Source: CALLCD01 sp039196965
Lineage (GTDB): Bacteria; Pseudomonadota; Alphaproteobacteria; Caulobacterales; Hyphomonadaceae
Assembly (NCBI GenBank): GCA_039196965.1
Contig: JBCCUK010000011.1
Location: forward strand, 49,499-113,498
Reading direction: 5' to 3'
Length of the DNA stretch: 64,000 nt
The translations under genes were made by a program, and so were the position numbers. The notes beneath the pieces were generated by a model. The model searched no databases and was not told the origin of the DNA. It saw only the letters and a program-made list of their open reading frames with translations. Below are positions 8,951-18,275 of this stretch, piece by piece (positions within the stretch are counted from its first letter, which is position 1; each line of letters opens with the position of its first letter).

Positions 8951-11900
8951 ATGAATCCTGCTGAGTTTTCGATCCGCAATCGGCTGATTTGCTTCATTTT
9001 TATCATTGGTTCGCTCGCTGCCGGCTGGTTCGCCTACCAGAATATGGCGCGGTTCGAGGATCCTGAATTTACGATCCGTGAAGCCGTCATTATCACCCAG
9101 TATCCCGGTGGAACCCCAGAGGAGGTGGCTGAAGAGGTTACGGAAGTCCTGGAATCAGCTGTTCAGGAACTACAGGAAGTCGAGGAAGTCCGGTCCGTTT
9201 CTTCTCCTGGGCTCTCTCGCGTAACCGTCGAGATAAAGTACGAGTTTTCGCCAAGTAAGGAAGCGCTCCAACAAATCTGGTCTAAGCTGCGCAATAAAGT
9301 CGCCGATGCCTCGATAAATCTGCCTCCGGGCGCGACGACGCCCCTGGTCAATGATGATTTCGGAGATGTCTATGGCATCTACTATCTCCTGACCGGTGAC
9401 GGCTTTACGCCAAAAGAGCTCTACGAGTACGCGAAGGATTTAAGAACTGAGCTGCTTCGTGGCGATGGCGTGGCCAAAGTCGTGATCGGCGGCGTGCAAC
9501 AGGAAATTATTTATGTTGAAATCGCGCGGGAGCGTGCTGCGCAGCTAGGGGTATCTGTTCAACAGGTCTACGACGATCTGGCGCAACAAAACTCTGTCGT
9601 CTCGGCCGGCGACATTAAGGTCGGTGAGCGTCGCCTGACCATAACGCCGACAGGTAGTGTGGACAGTGTTAGCGCGATTGAGAACATAATCGTCTCCACG
9701 GCCACAAGCGGAACGCTCGTCTATCTTAAAGACATTGCCACTGTCAGCCGGGCCTATAGTGATCCGCCAACACAGATCATCCGGTTTAATGGCGAGCCTG
9801 CAATCGCCCTCGGTATCTCCAATGTTACCGGTGCAAATGTAGTGAAAATGGGTGAATCGATTGACCAGATACTGGCGGCATCGACCAGCCGCCGGCCCAT
9901 TGGGATCGAAATCCACGAATACTATCACCAAGGCAAAATTGTTGAGGTTTCAGTTCTCGATTTCGCGATGAACGTACTCGCGGCACTGGTTATTGTTCTG
10001 GTCACGCTTCTGATTTTCATGGGCCCCCGCTCGGCGATTATCATTGGGGCTGTACTCGTTCTGACAATTGCAGCCACGCTGGCCACTATGCAACTGTCTG
10101 GAATTCCCATGCACCGCATATCCCTCGGTGCGCTGATTATTGCCCTCGGCATGCTGGTGGATAACGCTATCGTGGTTACGGAAGGCATTCTGGTCGGCGT
10201 TCAAAACGGTCGGAAGAAAATCGATATTGCTAAAGAGATCGTATCAAAAACGATATGGCCGCTTCTGGGCGGAACACTGGTAGGCATTATCGCTTTTGCT
10301 CCTATTGGGTTCGCGCCGGGTTCGACTGCCGAATATACCGGTCACCTTTTCTGGGTGGTGATGATTTCGCTTCTGTATAGCTGGCTATTTGCCATCACGG
10401 CCGTACCGCTGTTTGCCGATCTTCTCTTCAAGGAAAACCCGGATGCCGCCGGTGGCGAACCGAAGGGAGACGGCATATTTTTCGGTACTTACAAGGGTTT
10501 CATGCGGGCCGTTCTGGCCGGACGGTGGGTTGTTGCGGCCGTGGCGGTTGCCATGTTCGCGGCATCAATCTGGGGATTTCAGTTTATCAAACCGGGTTTC
10601 TTTCCAACATCGACCAGTCCTCAAGTTGTTGTCGATTACTGGTTGGCTGAGGGCACGGACATTTCTGAAACTGAGAGCGATATGGTGCAGCTAGAGCGTC
10701 AACTCGCAGGATTTGAAGGGGTGCAGGACGTGCAGACCCTTATTGGTGGCGGGACACTTAGATATATGCTCGTTTATTCACCTGAAGCGAACAACAGTGC
10801 CTATGGTCAGTTCCTTTTAAAGGTTACGTCCTTTGATGAAATCGACCGGTTGATACCCGAGATACAGGCGCACATCGATAACAATTATCCAAATGCTCAG
10901 GCAAAGGTCTGGCGCTTTCAATTGGGGCCGGGCGGCGGATCGAAGATTGAGGCGGCTTTCAAAGGTCCAGAGCCTGCCGTGTTGCGCCGCCTCGCAAATG
11001 AGGCGAAAGCCATTATGGCCGCAGATGGCCGTGCGATTTCGATCAAGGATGATTGGCGTCAGCCTGTAAGTGTTTTCCAGCCGATTTATTCAGAGGGACG
11101 TGGACGCCGTCTCGGGATATCGCGTGAGGAACTTGCGAATGCTCTGTCGACGAACTTTTCAGGGAAGTCCGTAGGCGTTTACCGGGAGGGCGATGAGCTC
11201 ATCCCGATTGTGGCGCGCGCTCCCCTTGAAGAGCGTCAGGATGCGCAGTCTATGGCCGGTATTCAGATCGTGAGTCCTGTCACGGGAGAGACGGTGCCGC
11301 TGCTTGAAGTTGTCGACGGTCTGGAAACGGTCTGGCGCGACGGGCAACTTCGCAAAGTTGACCGCATATTTACGCTGAAGGCTCAGTCGGACCCTATGGC
11401 TGGAGAGCTTGCGGGCAATCTCCAAGCCCGTGTGCAGCCGCTGATCGAGGCGATGGAACTGCCTGATGGCTACATACTCGACTGGGACGGAGAATATGGA
11501 GACAGCGCCGAGGCTAACGAGAACCTTGCCAGCACAGTGCCGCTTGGTTTTCTGGCCATGGTGCTGGTTGTCGTCGTGCTCTTTAATGCTATCCGGCAGC
11601 CATTGGTAATCTGGCTTGTCGTCCCGCTCTCACTGGTGGGCGTTGTTCTCGGCCTCGTTAGTACGGGAACACCCTTCGAGTTCATGGCGATTCTTGGGCT
11701 TCTTTCCCTGTCCGGCCTCTTGATCAAAAATGCAATCGTGCTTGTTGATCAGATGGATCTTGAAATCCGCGAAGGTAAACCGCGTTTCGACGCTGTGATC
11801 GATAGCGCTGCGAGCCGCGTTCGACCGGTCATGATGGGGTCTCTGACAACTGTGCTCGGCGTCATTCCGCTCGTCGGGGATGCATTTTTTCGGTCCATGG

Positions 11901-12013
11901 CAATTGTCCTCATGTTCGGCCTCACCTTCGCCACGTTGCTGACATTGATCGTCGTGCCAGCGCTTTATGTTATCTTTTTCCGTATCAAGAGCTCTGAGCG
12001 GAGCCTTGCCTAG
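8951..12013 (+). CDS. RND-family efflux pump, inner-membrane permease
   Basis: 1020-residue HAE1-like RND transporter: twelve hydrophobic helices arranged as 1+5 and 1+5 around two large periplasmic loops. N-terminus NPAEFSIRNRLICFIFIIGSLAAG and helix 4 LIIALGMLVDNAIVVTEGI are typical. The proton-relay pair of AcrB (Asp-Asp) is Asp-Asn here (VDNA), as in a recognised branch of RND pumps that keeps one Asp; the helix-11 region LLIKNAIVLVDQMD retains the Lys. Forms a tripartite pump with the adaptor upstream and the OMF downstream. Substrate cannot be read from the sequence. Confidence 0.92.
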   Translation: MNPAEFSIRNRLICFIFIIGSLAAGWFAYQNMARFEDPEFTIREAVIITQYPGGTPEEVAEEVTEVLESAVQELQEVEEVRSVSSPGLSRVTVEIKYEFSPSKEALQQIWSKLRNKVADASINLPPGATTPLVNDDFGDVYGIYYLLTGDGFTPKELYEYAKDLRTELLRGDGVAKVVIGGVQQEIIYVEIARERAAQLGVSVQQVYDDLAQQNSVVSAGDIKVGERRLTITPTGSVDSVSAIENIIVSTATSGTLVYLKDIATVSRAYSDPPTQIIRFNGEPAIALGISNVTGANVVKMGESIDQILAASTSRRPIGIEIHEYYHQGKIVEVSVLDFAMNVLAALVIVLVTLLIFMGPRSAIIIGAVLVLTIAATLATMQLSGIPMHRISLGALIIALGMLVDNAIVVTEGILVGVQNGRKKIDIAKEIVSKTIWPLLGGTLVGIIAFAPIGFAPGSTAEYTGHLFWVVMISLLYSWLFAITAVPLFADLLFKENPDAAGGEPKGDGIFFGTYKGFMRAVLAGRWVVAAVAVAMFAASIWGFQFIKPGFFPTSTSPQVVVDYWLAEGTDISETESDMVQLERQLAGFEGVQDVQTLIGGGTLRYMLVYSPEANNSAYGQFLLKVTSFDEIDRLIPEIQAHIDNNYPNAQAKVWRFQLGPGGGSKIEAAFKGPEPAVLRRLANEAKAIMAADGRAISIKDDWRQPVSVFQPIYSEGRGRRLGISREELANALSTNFSGKSVGVYREGDELIPIVARAPLEERQDAQSMAGIQIVSPVTGETVPLLEVVDGLETVWRDGQLRKVDRIFTLKAQSDPMAGELAGNLQARVQPLIEAMELPDGYILDWDGEYGDSAEANENLASTVPLGFLAMVLVVVVLFNAIRQPLVIWLVVPLSLVGVVLGLVSTGTPFEFMAILGLLSLSGLLIKNAIVLVDQMDLEIREGKPRFDAVIDSAASRVRPVMMGSLTTVLGVIPLVGDAFFRSMAIVLMFGLTFATLLTLIVVPALYVIFFRIKSSERSLA

Positions 12014-12032
12014 TCTGGAAGGGTTATCTGTC

Positions 12033-13424
12033 ATGTTTGTTCTCCGCACTCCTATCTTGCTGACAGCAGCGTGCTGTCTGTTCGCCGCGTGTGAAGCAGT
12101 CCCGGGGCGCGAAGAGGCAGCTGAAATAGCCCGCAGCGAAATTCAGGATACCCCGGAGTATTGGCAAGCCGCGGCCGCCCGGATTGGTGAGGTGGAAAGC
12201 GGCTGGATCGCCACGTTCAACGATCCAAAGCTTGAGGAACTTGTCAGAGAAGCTCAGGCCAACAATCGGAATTTGCGAACCGCCGCCCTTAACGTGGAGC
12301 GGTCCTGGTTGCTCGCACGGCAAGCCGGCGCGGAGCTCAGCCCACAGGTCAACCTCACAAGTGGTGCCGGTGGCGGCGGCAATTTTGACGGTGTGGGTGA
12401 CAGCGATTTCAGTGTGGGTGTTCAAGCGCAATGGGAATTGGATGTCTGGGGCCGCATTCGCTCTGGGCAACAAGCCGCGACAGAAAGTGCGGAAGCTGCG
12501 GAGGCGGACTACCGCTTCGCTCAGCTTTCGATCGCCGCCGGTGTGGCACGGGCTTACTTTGCCGCCATCAATGCCGAGCAACAATCGCTGATTTCGTCTG
12601 AGATCGTCGATGCGCTGAGTGAGACCGGACGGATTGTGCAGGTCCGCTATGACAATGGTTTCGCGACGGCTCAGGAACTTGCCCTCGCCAAAGCTGATAT
12701 AGCCTCCGCCAATGATACGTTTGCCACAGCTGAGCAGGCAAAAGACAGCGCGTTACGTGCTCTTGAATTATTGCTCGGCCGCTATCCGTCAGCTGATTTG
12801 TTTGTCGGCACGACGCTGCCATTGAAGCCCGAAGATCCGCCTGCTGGATTGCCTTCCGAATTGCTCGAGCGTCGCCCCGATTTGATCGCAGCTGAACGCC
12901 GAATAGCAGCGGCGATCGATACGGTTGATCAGGCAAAAGCCGCGCGGCTGCCGCAGATCAGCCTTACAGCGAGCACTGGTGGTTCTTCCTCCGATCTGTC
13001 GAACATTCTCAGCCCGACCAATCTCGCATGGACGGCCGCTTCAAACCTTCTCGTGCCGCTGATTGACGGGGGTGCCCGACGCACACAGGTTGAGATCAAT
13101 ACGGTGGAGCAGCAAACAGCCGTAGAAACGTATGCCGATGCTGCATTGAACGCTTTCTCTGAAGTTGAGCAAGCCCTTGCAGACGGCCTGACCATTCGTC
13201 GGCGGAAAGTCTTTGTAGAAGAAGCAAAGATCCAATCGGACGAAGCACTAAGACTGGCTCAGATACAATATAATGAGGGAGAGACGGATCTTCTTTCTGT
13301 TCTGCAACTCCAACAGGCCGCGTTCGGTGCGGAAAGCACCGTGCTAACCGTGAACCGGCTTGAACTCGATCAGTATGTCGACCTCAATCTGTCGTTGGGC
13401 GGTAATTGGGATGATCAACCCTAA
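12033..13424 (+). CDS. RND efflux outer-membrane lipoprotein (NodT/OMF family)
   Basis: About 463 residues, outer-membrane channel of the tripartite pump. The ATG at 12033 gives a lipoprotein signal (MFVLRTPILLTAACCLFAAC, Cys20) and is preceded by GGAAGGG at good distance; the frame is open further upstream to 11967 but that would overlap the pump gene. OMF hallmarks: AWELDVWGRIRSG-type turn (QWELDVWGRIRSGQQ), LLERRPDLIAAERRIAAAI and repeated helical-barrel segments in both halves (GEVESGWIATFNDPKLEELVREAQANN opening). It is co-transcribed with the two upstream genes. Confidence 0.9.
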   Translation: MFVLRTPILLTAACCLFAACEAVPGREEAAEIARSEIQDTPEYWQAAAARIGEVESGWIATFNDPKLEELVREAQANNRNLRTAALNVERSWLLARQAGAELSPQVNLTSGAGGGGNFDGVGDSDFSVGVQAQWELDVWGRIRSGQQAATESAEAAEADYRFAQLSIAAGVARAYFAAINAEQQSLISSEIVDALSETGRIVQVRYDNGFATAQELALAKADIASANDTFATAEQAKDSALRALELLLGRYPSADLFVGTTLPLKPEDPPAGLPSELLERRPDLIAAERRIAAAIDTVDQAKAARLPQISLTASTGGSSSDLSNILSPTNLAWTAASNLLVPLIDGGARRTQVEINTVEQQTAVETYADAALNAFSEVEQALADGLTIRRRKVFVEEAKIQSDEALRLAQIQYNEGETDLLSVLQLQQAAFGAESTVLTVNRLELDQYVDLNLSLGGNWDDQP

Positions 13425-13477
13425 TCTCAAAGGGTGGTTGCTCCGATGCCTGACGACATCGAAACTGAAATCAGACA

Positions 13478-15673
13478 ATGTGTATAAACAGGCTACTGAT
13501 AACCGTACTCGCATCATTGCTGGGTGTTTTTTTTCCTGCCAGTGCATGCGACTTTGATGATGAAGACGGGCTTGACATCGCGCTGGTTCTGAGCGGAGGA
13601 GGCGCATTCACGACAACGCAAGTCGGAGCCATGACCCTCATTGAAGAGCTTGGTGTGCCGATCCATTGCGTGCTCGGCACCAGTATGGGGAGCGTCACCG
13701 GTGCCATGTATGCCGGTGGCTACAGCGCCGAAGAAATCGCGGATATCTATCGTGACAGAGACTGGGCTGCCATCTTTCGAGGTGGAGTGAGCCGTAACGA
13801 GAAACCCTATCTGCAAAAGGAAAACGAGGATCAGTACTTTTCGGACTATGTTGCCGGGCTAGGGCCGAATGGCATTACACTACCTGGTGGTTTTGGAGAT
13901 ATGAGTGGCCTTCAAGCCGAATTCCGGAAGCTGTTTTCCCATCTTTCAAACGATATCGATTTTTCGACGGATCTTCGCGTGCCTTACCGCGCCGTCGCAA
14001 TGGACTTATCGACGGGAGATGCGAAGGCTTTCGCAGATGGTGATGTCGTTCAATCCATCCTCGCTAGCATGGCCGTTCCCGGGGTATTCTCACCGCGGGA
14101 GATTGATGACCGCCTCTATGTAGACGGGGGAATGGCGTCTCAGCTTCCGGTGCGGATCGCAAAGGAAATGGGCGCAGATATTGTCATCGCTCTCGATACG
14201 ACCGTCGAACCGCCGGAATTGTCTGGTGCGCAGTCGATCGCGTCCGCTTCGCAGCAGATCGTTCGAATCACCGTCTATCGCAATTGGCTCGATGATATTG
14301 CCAATCTGACTGAAGATGACCTCCTGCTCCAACCAAGTCTTGAAGGCCTCTCGACCGCAAGCTTTAACAGGGCTGAACAAGGTCTAGCCTCCGGTCGTAA
14401 GGAAGCTGAAGCATTTCGGGATCGTCTGCTGGCTATAAGGGCGAAAGCAGCCCCCCTGCGGGATCAGATTTTGGATCCGTCAGTCCCCTTTGATGGAGGG
14501 GACGAGTTATTGCTCGTGAATGCCTCGCCGGTGGGTGACAGTATTATCCTGGATCGCCTCGACTACGAAGCTGGCGACATTGATGAAGATCAGAGCATAG
14601 ATACCCGTCTTCGAAACCTTGCATCTTTTGGTGCATTTGGGGACGTCGATCTCTCACGAAGTCGGACAGGGCCTCTGCTGACCGTTGCGCCCCGCGCCCT
14701 TGGCCGAAATCTACTTCAGGCAGGGCTACGTGCCTCAACGACATTTGACGGCGATGCACAATACTCTCTGCTCGGACGAATATCCCGCCGTCCCGTCAAT
14801 CGGTTTGGCGGCGAAGCGAGCCTGTCTCTGGAAGTCGGTACTGATTTCGGAGCGACGCTGCAGTACTATCAGCCTTTTGGTGCAAGCGGCCGTTTCTTCT
14901 TCATCCCCGTCCTGTCCTATCGCGGTGAAGAAATCCTGTTTGACATTGCAGACACGCGGCTTGCGGAATTCTTCGAACAAAGGGGCGACTTCAGAGTTCG
15001 GTTCGGCCGGGAACTTGGCGATTGGGGAATTGTTTCTGTCGAAAGCGTGATAACTGCCGGGCGAATTGAGCCACAACTATCCATTGCACCAGATGTGTTC
15101 ATCCCAAATAACTTTCAACAAGGGGGATTGGGGATCTTCTTTGGGGCCGATACGCTCAATCGATCAGTCTGGCCGACCAGCGGTTATCGACTGTTGACGT
15201 CAGTAGAAACACTTTTCGACTTTGATGGCGGTGAAGATACTGAAAAGTTCAACCTGTTTGGCACGGCGGCATTCGAGCTTGGCGCACTCGGATTCCAGGT
15301 GCGCGGACAATTCGAGAGCGTTCAGGAACCCAATAATGAGCCTGTCGAAATTCTCGACCTTGGTGGATTTCGGCGCCTGTCCGCATTCACTGAGAGTTCG
15401 ATCCCAAATAATGAGTACCTTCTTGTCACCGGAGAAGTGTTCCACCGGCTCACGAGCACGGACGCTATCGTCAATTTCCCGGTCTATGTCGGAGCGACAC
15501 TCGAATACGCGAATGCCGAGTTCGATATCTTCACTCAAGGGCTAAATGAGGATATTTTCTCCGGCTCTGTCTATCTCGGCGCGGAAACAATTCTCGGACC
15601 TGCTTTTTTGGGCACAGGCTTTAGCGACGAAGGCGACTTCGCCCTGTTTCTGCATTTTGGTCGGGCTTTTTGA
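13478..15673 (+). CDS. patatin-like phospholipase fused to an outer-membrane beta-barrel (PlpD-like)
   Basis: 731 residues. A signal peptide (about 1-23) is followed by a patatin domain (about 30-320) with the glycine-rich oxyanion loop SGGGAF (39-44), nucleophile Ser69 in GTSMG and the catalytic DGG Asp216. After it comes a POTRA-like linker and, from about 400 on, repeated beta strands ending in HFGRAF with a terminal Phe, consistent with a 16-strand Omp85-type barrel. This is the layout of type Vd autotransporters such as PlpD. It lies 53 bases after the efflux channel gene, same strand, so it may share the transcript. Expected activity: lipase/phospholipase A at the cell surface or released. 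Confidence 0.85.
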   Translation: MCINRLLITVLASLLGVFFPASACDFDDEDGLDIALVLSGGGAFTTTQVGAMTLIEELGVPIHCVLGTSMGSVTGAMYAGGYSAEEIADIYRDRDWAAIFRGGVSRNEKPYLQKENEDQYFSDYVAGLGPNGITLPGGFGDMSGLQAEFRKLFSHLSNDIDFSTDLRVPYRAVAMDLSTGDAKAFADGDVVQSILASMAVPGVFSPREIDDRLYVDGGMASQLPVRIAKEMGADIVIALDTTVEPPELSGAQSIASASQQIVRITVYRNWLDDIANLTEDDLLLQPSLEGLSTASFNRAEQGLASGRKEAEAFRDRLLAIRAKAAPLRDQILDPSVPFDGGDELLLVNASPVGDSIILDRLDYEAGDIDEDQSIDTRLRNLASFGAFGDVDLSRSRTGPLLTVAPRALGRNLLQAGLRASTTFDGDAQYSLLGRISRRPVNRFGGEASLSLEVGTDFGATLQYYQPFGASGRFFFIPVLSYRGEEILFDIADTRLAEFFEQRGDFRVRFGRELGDWGIVSVESVITAGRIEPQLSIAPDVFIPNNFQQGGLGIFFGADTLNRSVWPTSGYRLLTSVETLFDFDGGEDTEKFNLFGTAAFELGALGFQVRGQFESVQEPNNEPVEILDLGGFRRLSAFTESSIPNNEYLLVTGEVFHRLTSTDAIVNFPVYVGATLEYANAEFDIFTQGLNEDIFSGSVYLGAETILGPAFLGTGFSDEGDFALFLHFGRAF

Positions 15674-15675
15674 GC

Positions 15676-15897
15676 TCATTGCTCGAGCCGTTCAATTGTC
15701 ACCGGGCCAAACATTGCACTCGCTCTGTGGGCTAGAATTGCTACGGAATACAGCTTTTCAGGATCGAGGTCCCCATTCTCATCGACAGTTTCGATGATCC
15801 AATCGGCTGCCACCCAGAGCAAGCTCTGCGCCGAACGTTTCCGCAAGACGGTCAGCCCCGCGATCTCCATCTGAACAGGCAAGAATGAAATGATCAA
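15676..15897 (-). CDS. small protein of unknown function
   Basis: 73-residue frame. The proposed TTG start lies 11 bases after AAGGAG; an internal ATG (MEIAGL...) is an alternative. Composition is protein-like (LLWVAADWIIETVDENGDLDPEKLYSVAILAHRASAMFGPVTIERLEQ region), with no signal peptide or membrane helix. It faces the patatin gene tail-to-tail with a 2-base gap. A second frame starting at the ATG 7 bases after the same AAGGAG gives only 40 residues. Not recognised; could be spurious. Confidence 0.4.
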   Translation of the reverse strand: MIISFLPVQMEIAGLTVLRKRSAQSLLWVAADWIIETVDENGDLDPEKLYSVAILAHRASAMFGPVTIERLEQ

Positions 15898-16096
15898 TCA
15901 TGTTTAGGCTCCTTCGCGACACCCCTTGAGCTGGCAAAGTCGTCAATCGATATTCGTTTTGCCGTTGCCCCGTAACGATGGTGCTTTGATTGGATCTTCA
16001 ACTCGCGCTTCAGCAAACACAACATGGAAAGCTTATCGGATAGCAGGATCACGACCAGCCGAAGCGGTCGAGCTAAGATCCAAAGATGTCGGGGAG

Positions 16097-16172
16097 TGGC
16101 TCCGCGAGTAGGACTCGAACCTACGACCGGGCGGTTAACAGCCGCCTGCTCTACCAACTGAGCTATCGCGGA
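16097..16172 (-). tRNA. tRNA-Asn (GTT), CCA encoded
   Basis: Read on the minus strand, the acceptor stem is TCCGCGA/TCGCGGA, D-arm AGCTCAGTTGGTAGAGC, anticodon loop CTGTTAA (GTT), T-arm with GGTTCGAGTCC, discriminator G and an encoded CCA (16097-16099). All four arms pair. 76 bases with CCA. Confidence 0.97.
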
Positions 16173-16237
16173 TCACGATGAAGCGCGCTTAATACCAAGC
16201 AGATGGCCCCTGTCAAACCATCCTATGTACTCAAGCT

Positions 16238-16265
16238 AAAAAAAGGGCGGGAGCAAGCTCCCGCC
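16238..16265 (-). terminator. Rho-independent terminator (leftward)
   Basis: On the minus strand GGCGGGAGC-TT-GCTCCCGCC (positions 16265-16246) is followed by C and seven T. The nine-pair stem with a two-base loop and T7 tract is very strong. No T-run is present on the plus side. Confidence 0.9.
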
Positions 16266-16325
16266 GAGGCGTTGGGTGATGGTGGGTGTCTCCAAGAGAA
16301 GACAGTGAGAAAATGCTTGGAATTG
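16238..16325 (-). ncRNA. candidate small RNA ending at a strong terminator
   Basis: No protein gene lies to the right on this strand, yet a near-perfect terminator sits at 16238-16265, so something short must be transcribed leftward. Read on the minus strand, 16325-16238 offers a 5' hairpin (TCCAAG ... CTTGGA, about 16292-16323), then an unpaired C-rich stretch (GACACCCACCATCACCC), then the terminator. Two TTAACC repeats lie just upstream (16325-16350), a plausible promoter position. The architecture is that of a trans-acting sRNA with an exposed C-rich segment. The 5' end is a guess. Confidence 0.5.
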
Positions 16326-16587
16326 GTTAACACTGTGTAAATGGGTTAACGGAAACGATCATTTTCTTGAGCTGTTTGAGGCGCGATGCTCGAGATTAAT
16401 CCTTAGAAAGCAAGTTTAGAAGCGAACAGCATCGAATCTAACCTCTGTTTTGTATGAATTTTTTTGATCTACTGCGCTCGTGGATTAGGGATGGAATAGA
16501 GGTGCGACTTTGGTTGGCGTTATAGATTATTGTCTTTCAGTACGAGTTGATTGCATCAGCTTACAATGATTGTTATCCCCAATCCGC

Positions 16588-16661
16588 GGCGACATGGCGG
16601 AGTGGTTACGCAGCGGATTGCAAATCCGTGTACCCCGGTTCGATTCCGGGTGTCGCCTCCA
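16588..16661 (+). tRNA. tRNA-Cys (GCA), CCA encoded
   Basis: Acceptor stem GGCGACA/TGTCGCC, D-arm TGGCGGAGTGGTTACGCA, anticodon loop TTGCAAA (GCA), short variable loop, T-arm CCGGTTCGATTCCGG, discriminator T and encoded CCA at 16659-16661. All arms pair; length 74. Confidence 0.97.
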
Positions 16662-16877
16662 ATATCGCAAAGCCCTCAAATCATCCGCCGAACCCTTGAA
16701 TTGGCGTGCGTAGCGCCAAGCCTGAATGTGCAAATACTCACTTTTTGCAGCTGGCTTGATACTTGCCTTCACGAAAGTCGTGCTAATTCAGAGTCTGAGT
16801 ATTGAACAGCCAATTCTGGTTCAGTTGGGCTTTCGGTTTGCTGGCTGGCAGACCTGATTTGTAGAGGGAGTTACTCG

Positions 16878-18173
16878 ATGCGACGTTATTTGGTGGGGTT
16901 AGTGGGGGCTTGCGCGATCGGCAGTGCACCTGCGTCTGCGGAGACTTTATATGATGCGCTGTTTGCCGCGCAGTCGACCAATCCGCAGCTGGGTGTGCAA
17001 AAGGCACAGCAGGAAATTTCAGAAGAACAGCTTCGGTCGGCACAGGGGGCAAGGCGTCCGAATGTCGAGCTTACATCAAGTGCAGATGTCACGCGCATCG
17101 ATACCGATGGTCCGGTCTTCGCGAACATCAATGTCGGCCGCATCGAGACGATCCAGGCGCAATTGCAGGCCACACAGCCAATATATGCCGGGGGCCGTAT
17201 CTCTGCCGGTGTGAGGGAAGCTCGCGCAGGTGTTAGCGCCAGCGACGCGCTCCTGGAAGCCGCCACTCAGGATACATTCCTGCAGACGATCACCGCTTAT
17301 GTGGATGTGCGGCAGAACCGCGAGGCCGTCGAGATCCAGAAGAGCAGTGTAAATCTGCTGACAGAGCAGCTCACCGCCGCCCAGGATCGCTTTGAGGTTG
17401 GTGAGATTACGCGCACGGACGTCGCGCTGGCAGAGGCCCGCCTGGAGGGTGCCCGTGCGAACCTCGCCGCTGCCGATGCGCAGTTGGAGGCAAACGAGGC
17501 CCTTTACGAGAGCGTAGTTGGTTTCCGGGCGGGCGATCTCGTGCCACCGCCACCGATTGGCGAGCTGCCGGAGAACTTTGACGTCGCTTTGGCACTTGCG
17601 ATTGATAGCAATCCAAATATTAAAGCCGCCCAATTCAACGAGCTTGCCGCAGAACAGGCTGTGAAAACTGCCCGCGCAGAGCTTCGTCCGGAGCTGAATT
17701 TCGTCGCCACAGCCGCCGTGCAGCAGCAATTCAACGAAGATATCACCTTCCCGGAGATCACCAATACAAGTCTGGCTGCACTCGCCCAGGCCCGGATCCC
17801 CATTTACCAGGGTGGCATTGCCCGGGCTCAGGTACGTTCAGCAAAGCTTGAGGCGGCTCAGGCAAAGCTCGATATAGAAACGCAAAGACGGTCGACCATC
17901 GCTGACGTATCTCAGTTCTGGTATGCTTATTCTTCGGCTCGTGCCGCTATTGCTGCATCGGAACGGCAGGTCACGGCCGCGCGGATTGCTTATGAAGGCG
18001 GTGTTGAGGAGCTGGCAGTAGGTGTTCGGACAACCCTCGACGTGCTCGATCAGGAGCAGGATCTGCTCGAAGCCCGGCTGAACCTCAGCCAGTCTCAGAG
18101 AGATGCTTATGTAGCTGCTCATCAGCTGTTGCGCGCGGTTGGCAAGCTGACACCGGAGCGATTTGGGCTCTAA
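16878..18173 (+). CDS. tolC: TolC-family outer-membrane channel
   Basis: 431 residues with a cleavable signal (about 1-21, ending ASA-ET). Two TolC repeats are visible: helical segments with conserved A.Q..Y.GG..S (QPIYAGGRISAGVREA near 95-110; ARIPIYQGGIARAQVRSAKLEAAQ near 300-325) and the VGVRTTLDVLDQEQDLLEARLNL block near 375-400. Forms a trimeric channel for type I secretion or efflux. GAGGGAG precedes the ATG. The downstream popZ-like gene and valS follow in the order seen in many alphaproteobacteria. Not the same class as the lipoprotein channel at 12033, since it has no lipobox. Confidence 0.92.
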   Translation: MRRYLVGLVGACAIGSAPASAETLYDALFAAQSTNPQLGVQKAQQEISEEQLRSAQGARRPNVELTSSADVTRIDTDGPVFANINVGRIETIQAQLQATQPIYAGGRISAGVREARAGVSASDALLEAATQDTFLQTITAYVDVRQNREAVEIQKSSVNLLTEQLTAAQDRFEVGEITRTDVALAEARLEGARANLAAADAQLEANEALYESVVGFRAGDLVPPPPIGELPENFDVALALAIDSNPNIKAAQFNELAAEQAVKTARAELRPELNFVATAAVQQQFNEDITFPEITNTSLAALAQARIPIYQGGIARAQVRSAKLEAAQAKLDIETQRRSTIADVSQFWYAYSSARAAIAASERQVTAARIAYEGGVEELAVGVRTTLDVLDQEQDLLEARLNLSQSQRDAYVAAHQLLRAVGKLTPERFGL

Positions 18174-18204
18174 GATTACCTTTCATTAAGGAAGAAGCTT
18201 CTTG

Positions 18205-18255
18205 TGTAAGATGCTGTTAACCCTCTCACCATAGGTTCATTAACCATTAGATTCG
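18205..18255 (+). promoter_or_regulatory. popZ upstream region: paired TTAACC and a GANTC site
   Basis: TTAACC occurs at 18217 and 18240, 23 bases apart in the same orientation, and GATTC (a GANTC methylation site) at 18250. TTAA-containing half-sites are typical of CtrA and GANTC of CcrM/GcrA control in Caulobacter relatives. A canonical TTAA-N7-TTAA site is not present, so this is only suggestive of cell-cycle control. Confidence 0.35.
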
Positions 18256-18275
18256 CTTGAGAATAAAGGTGTACT

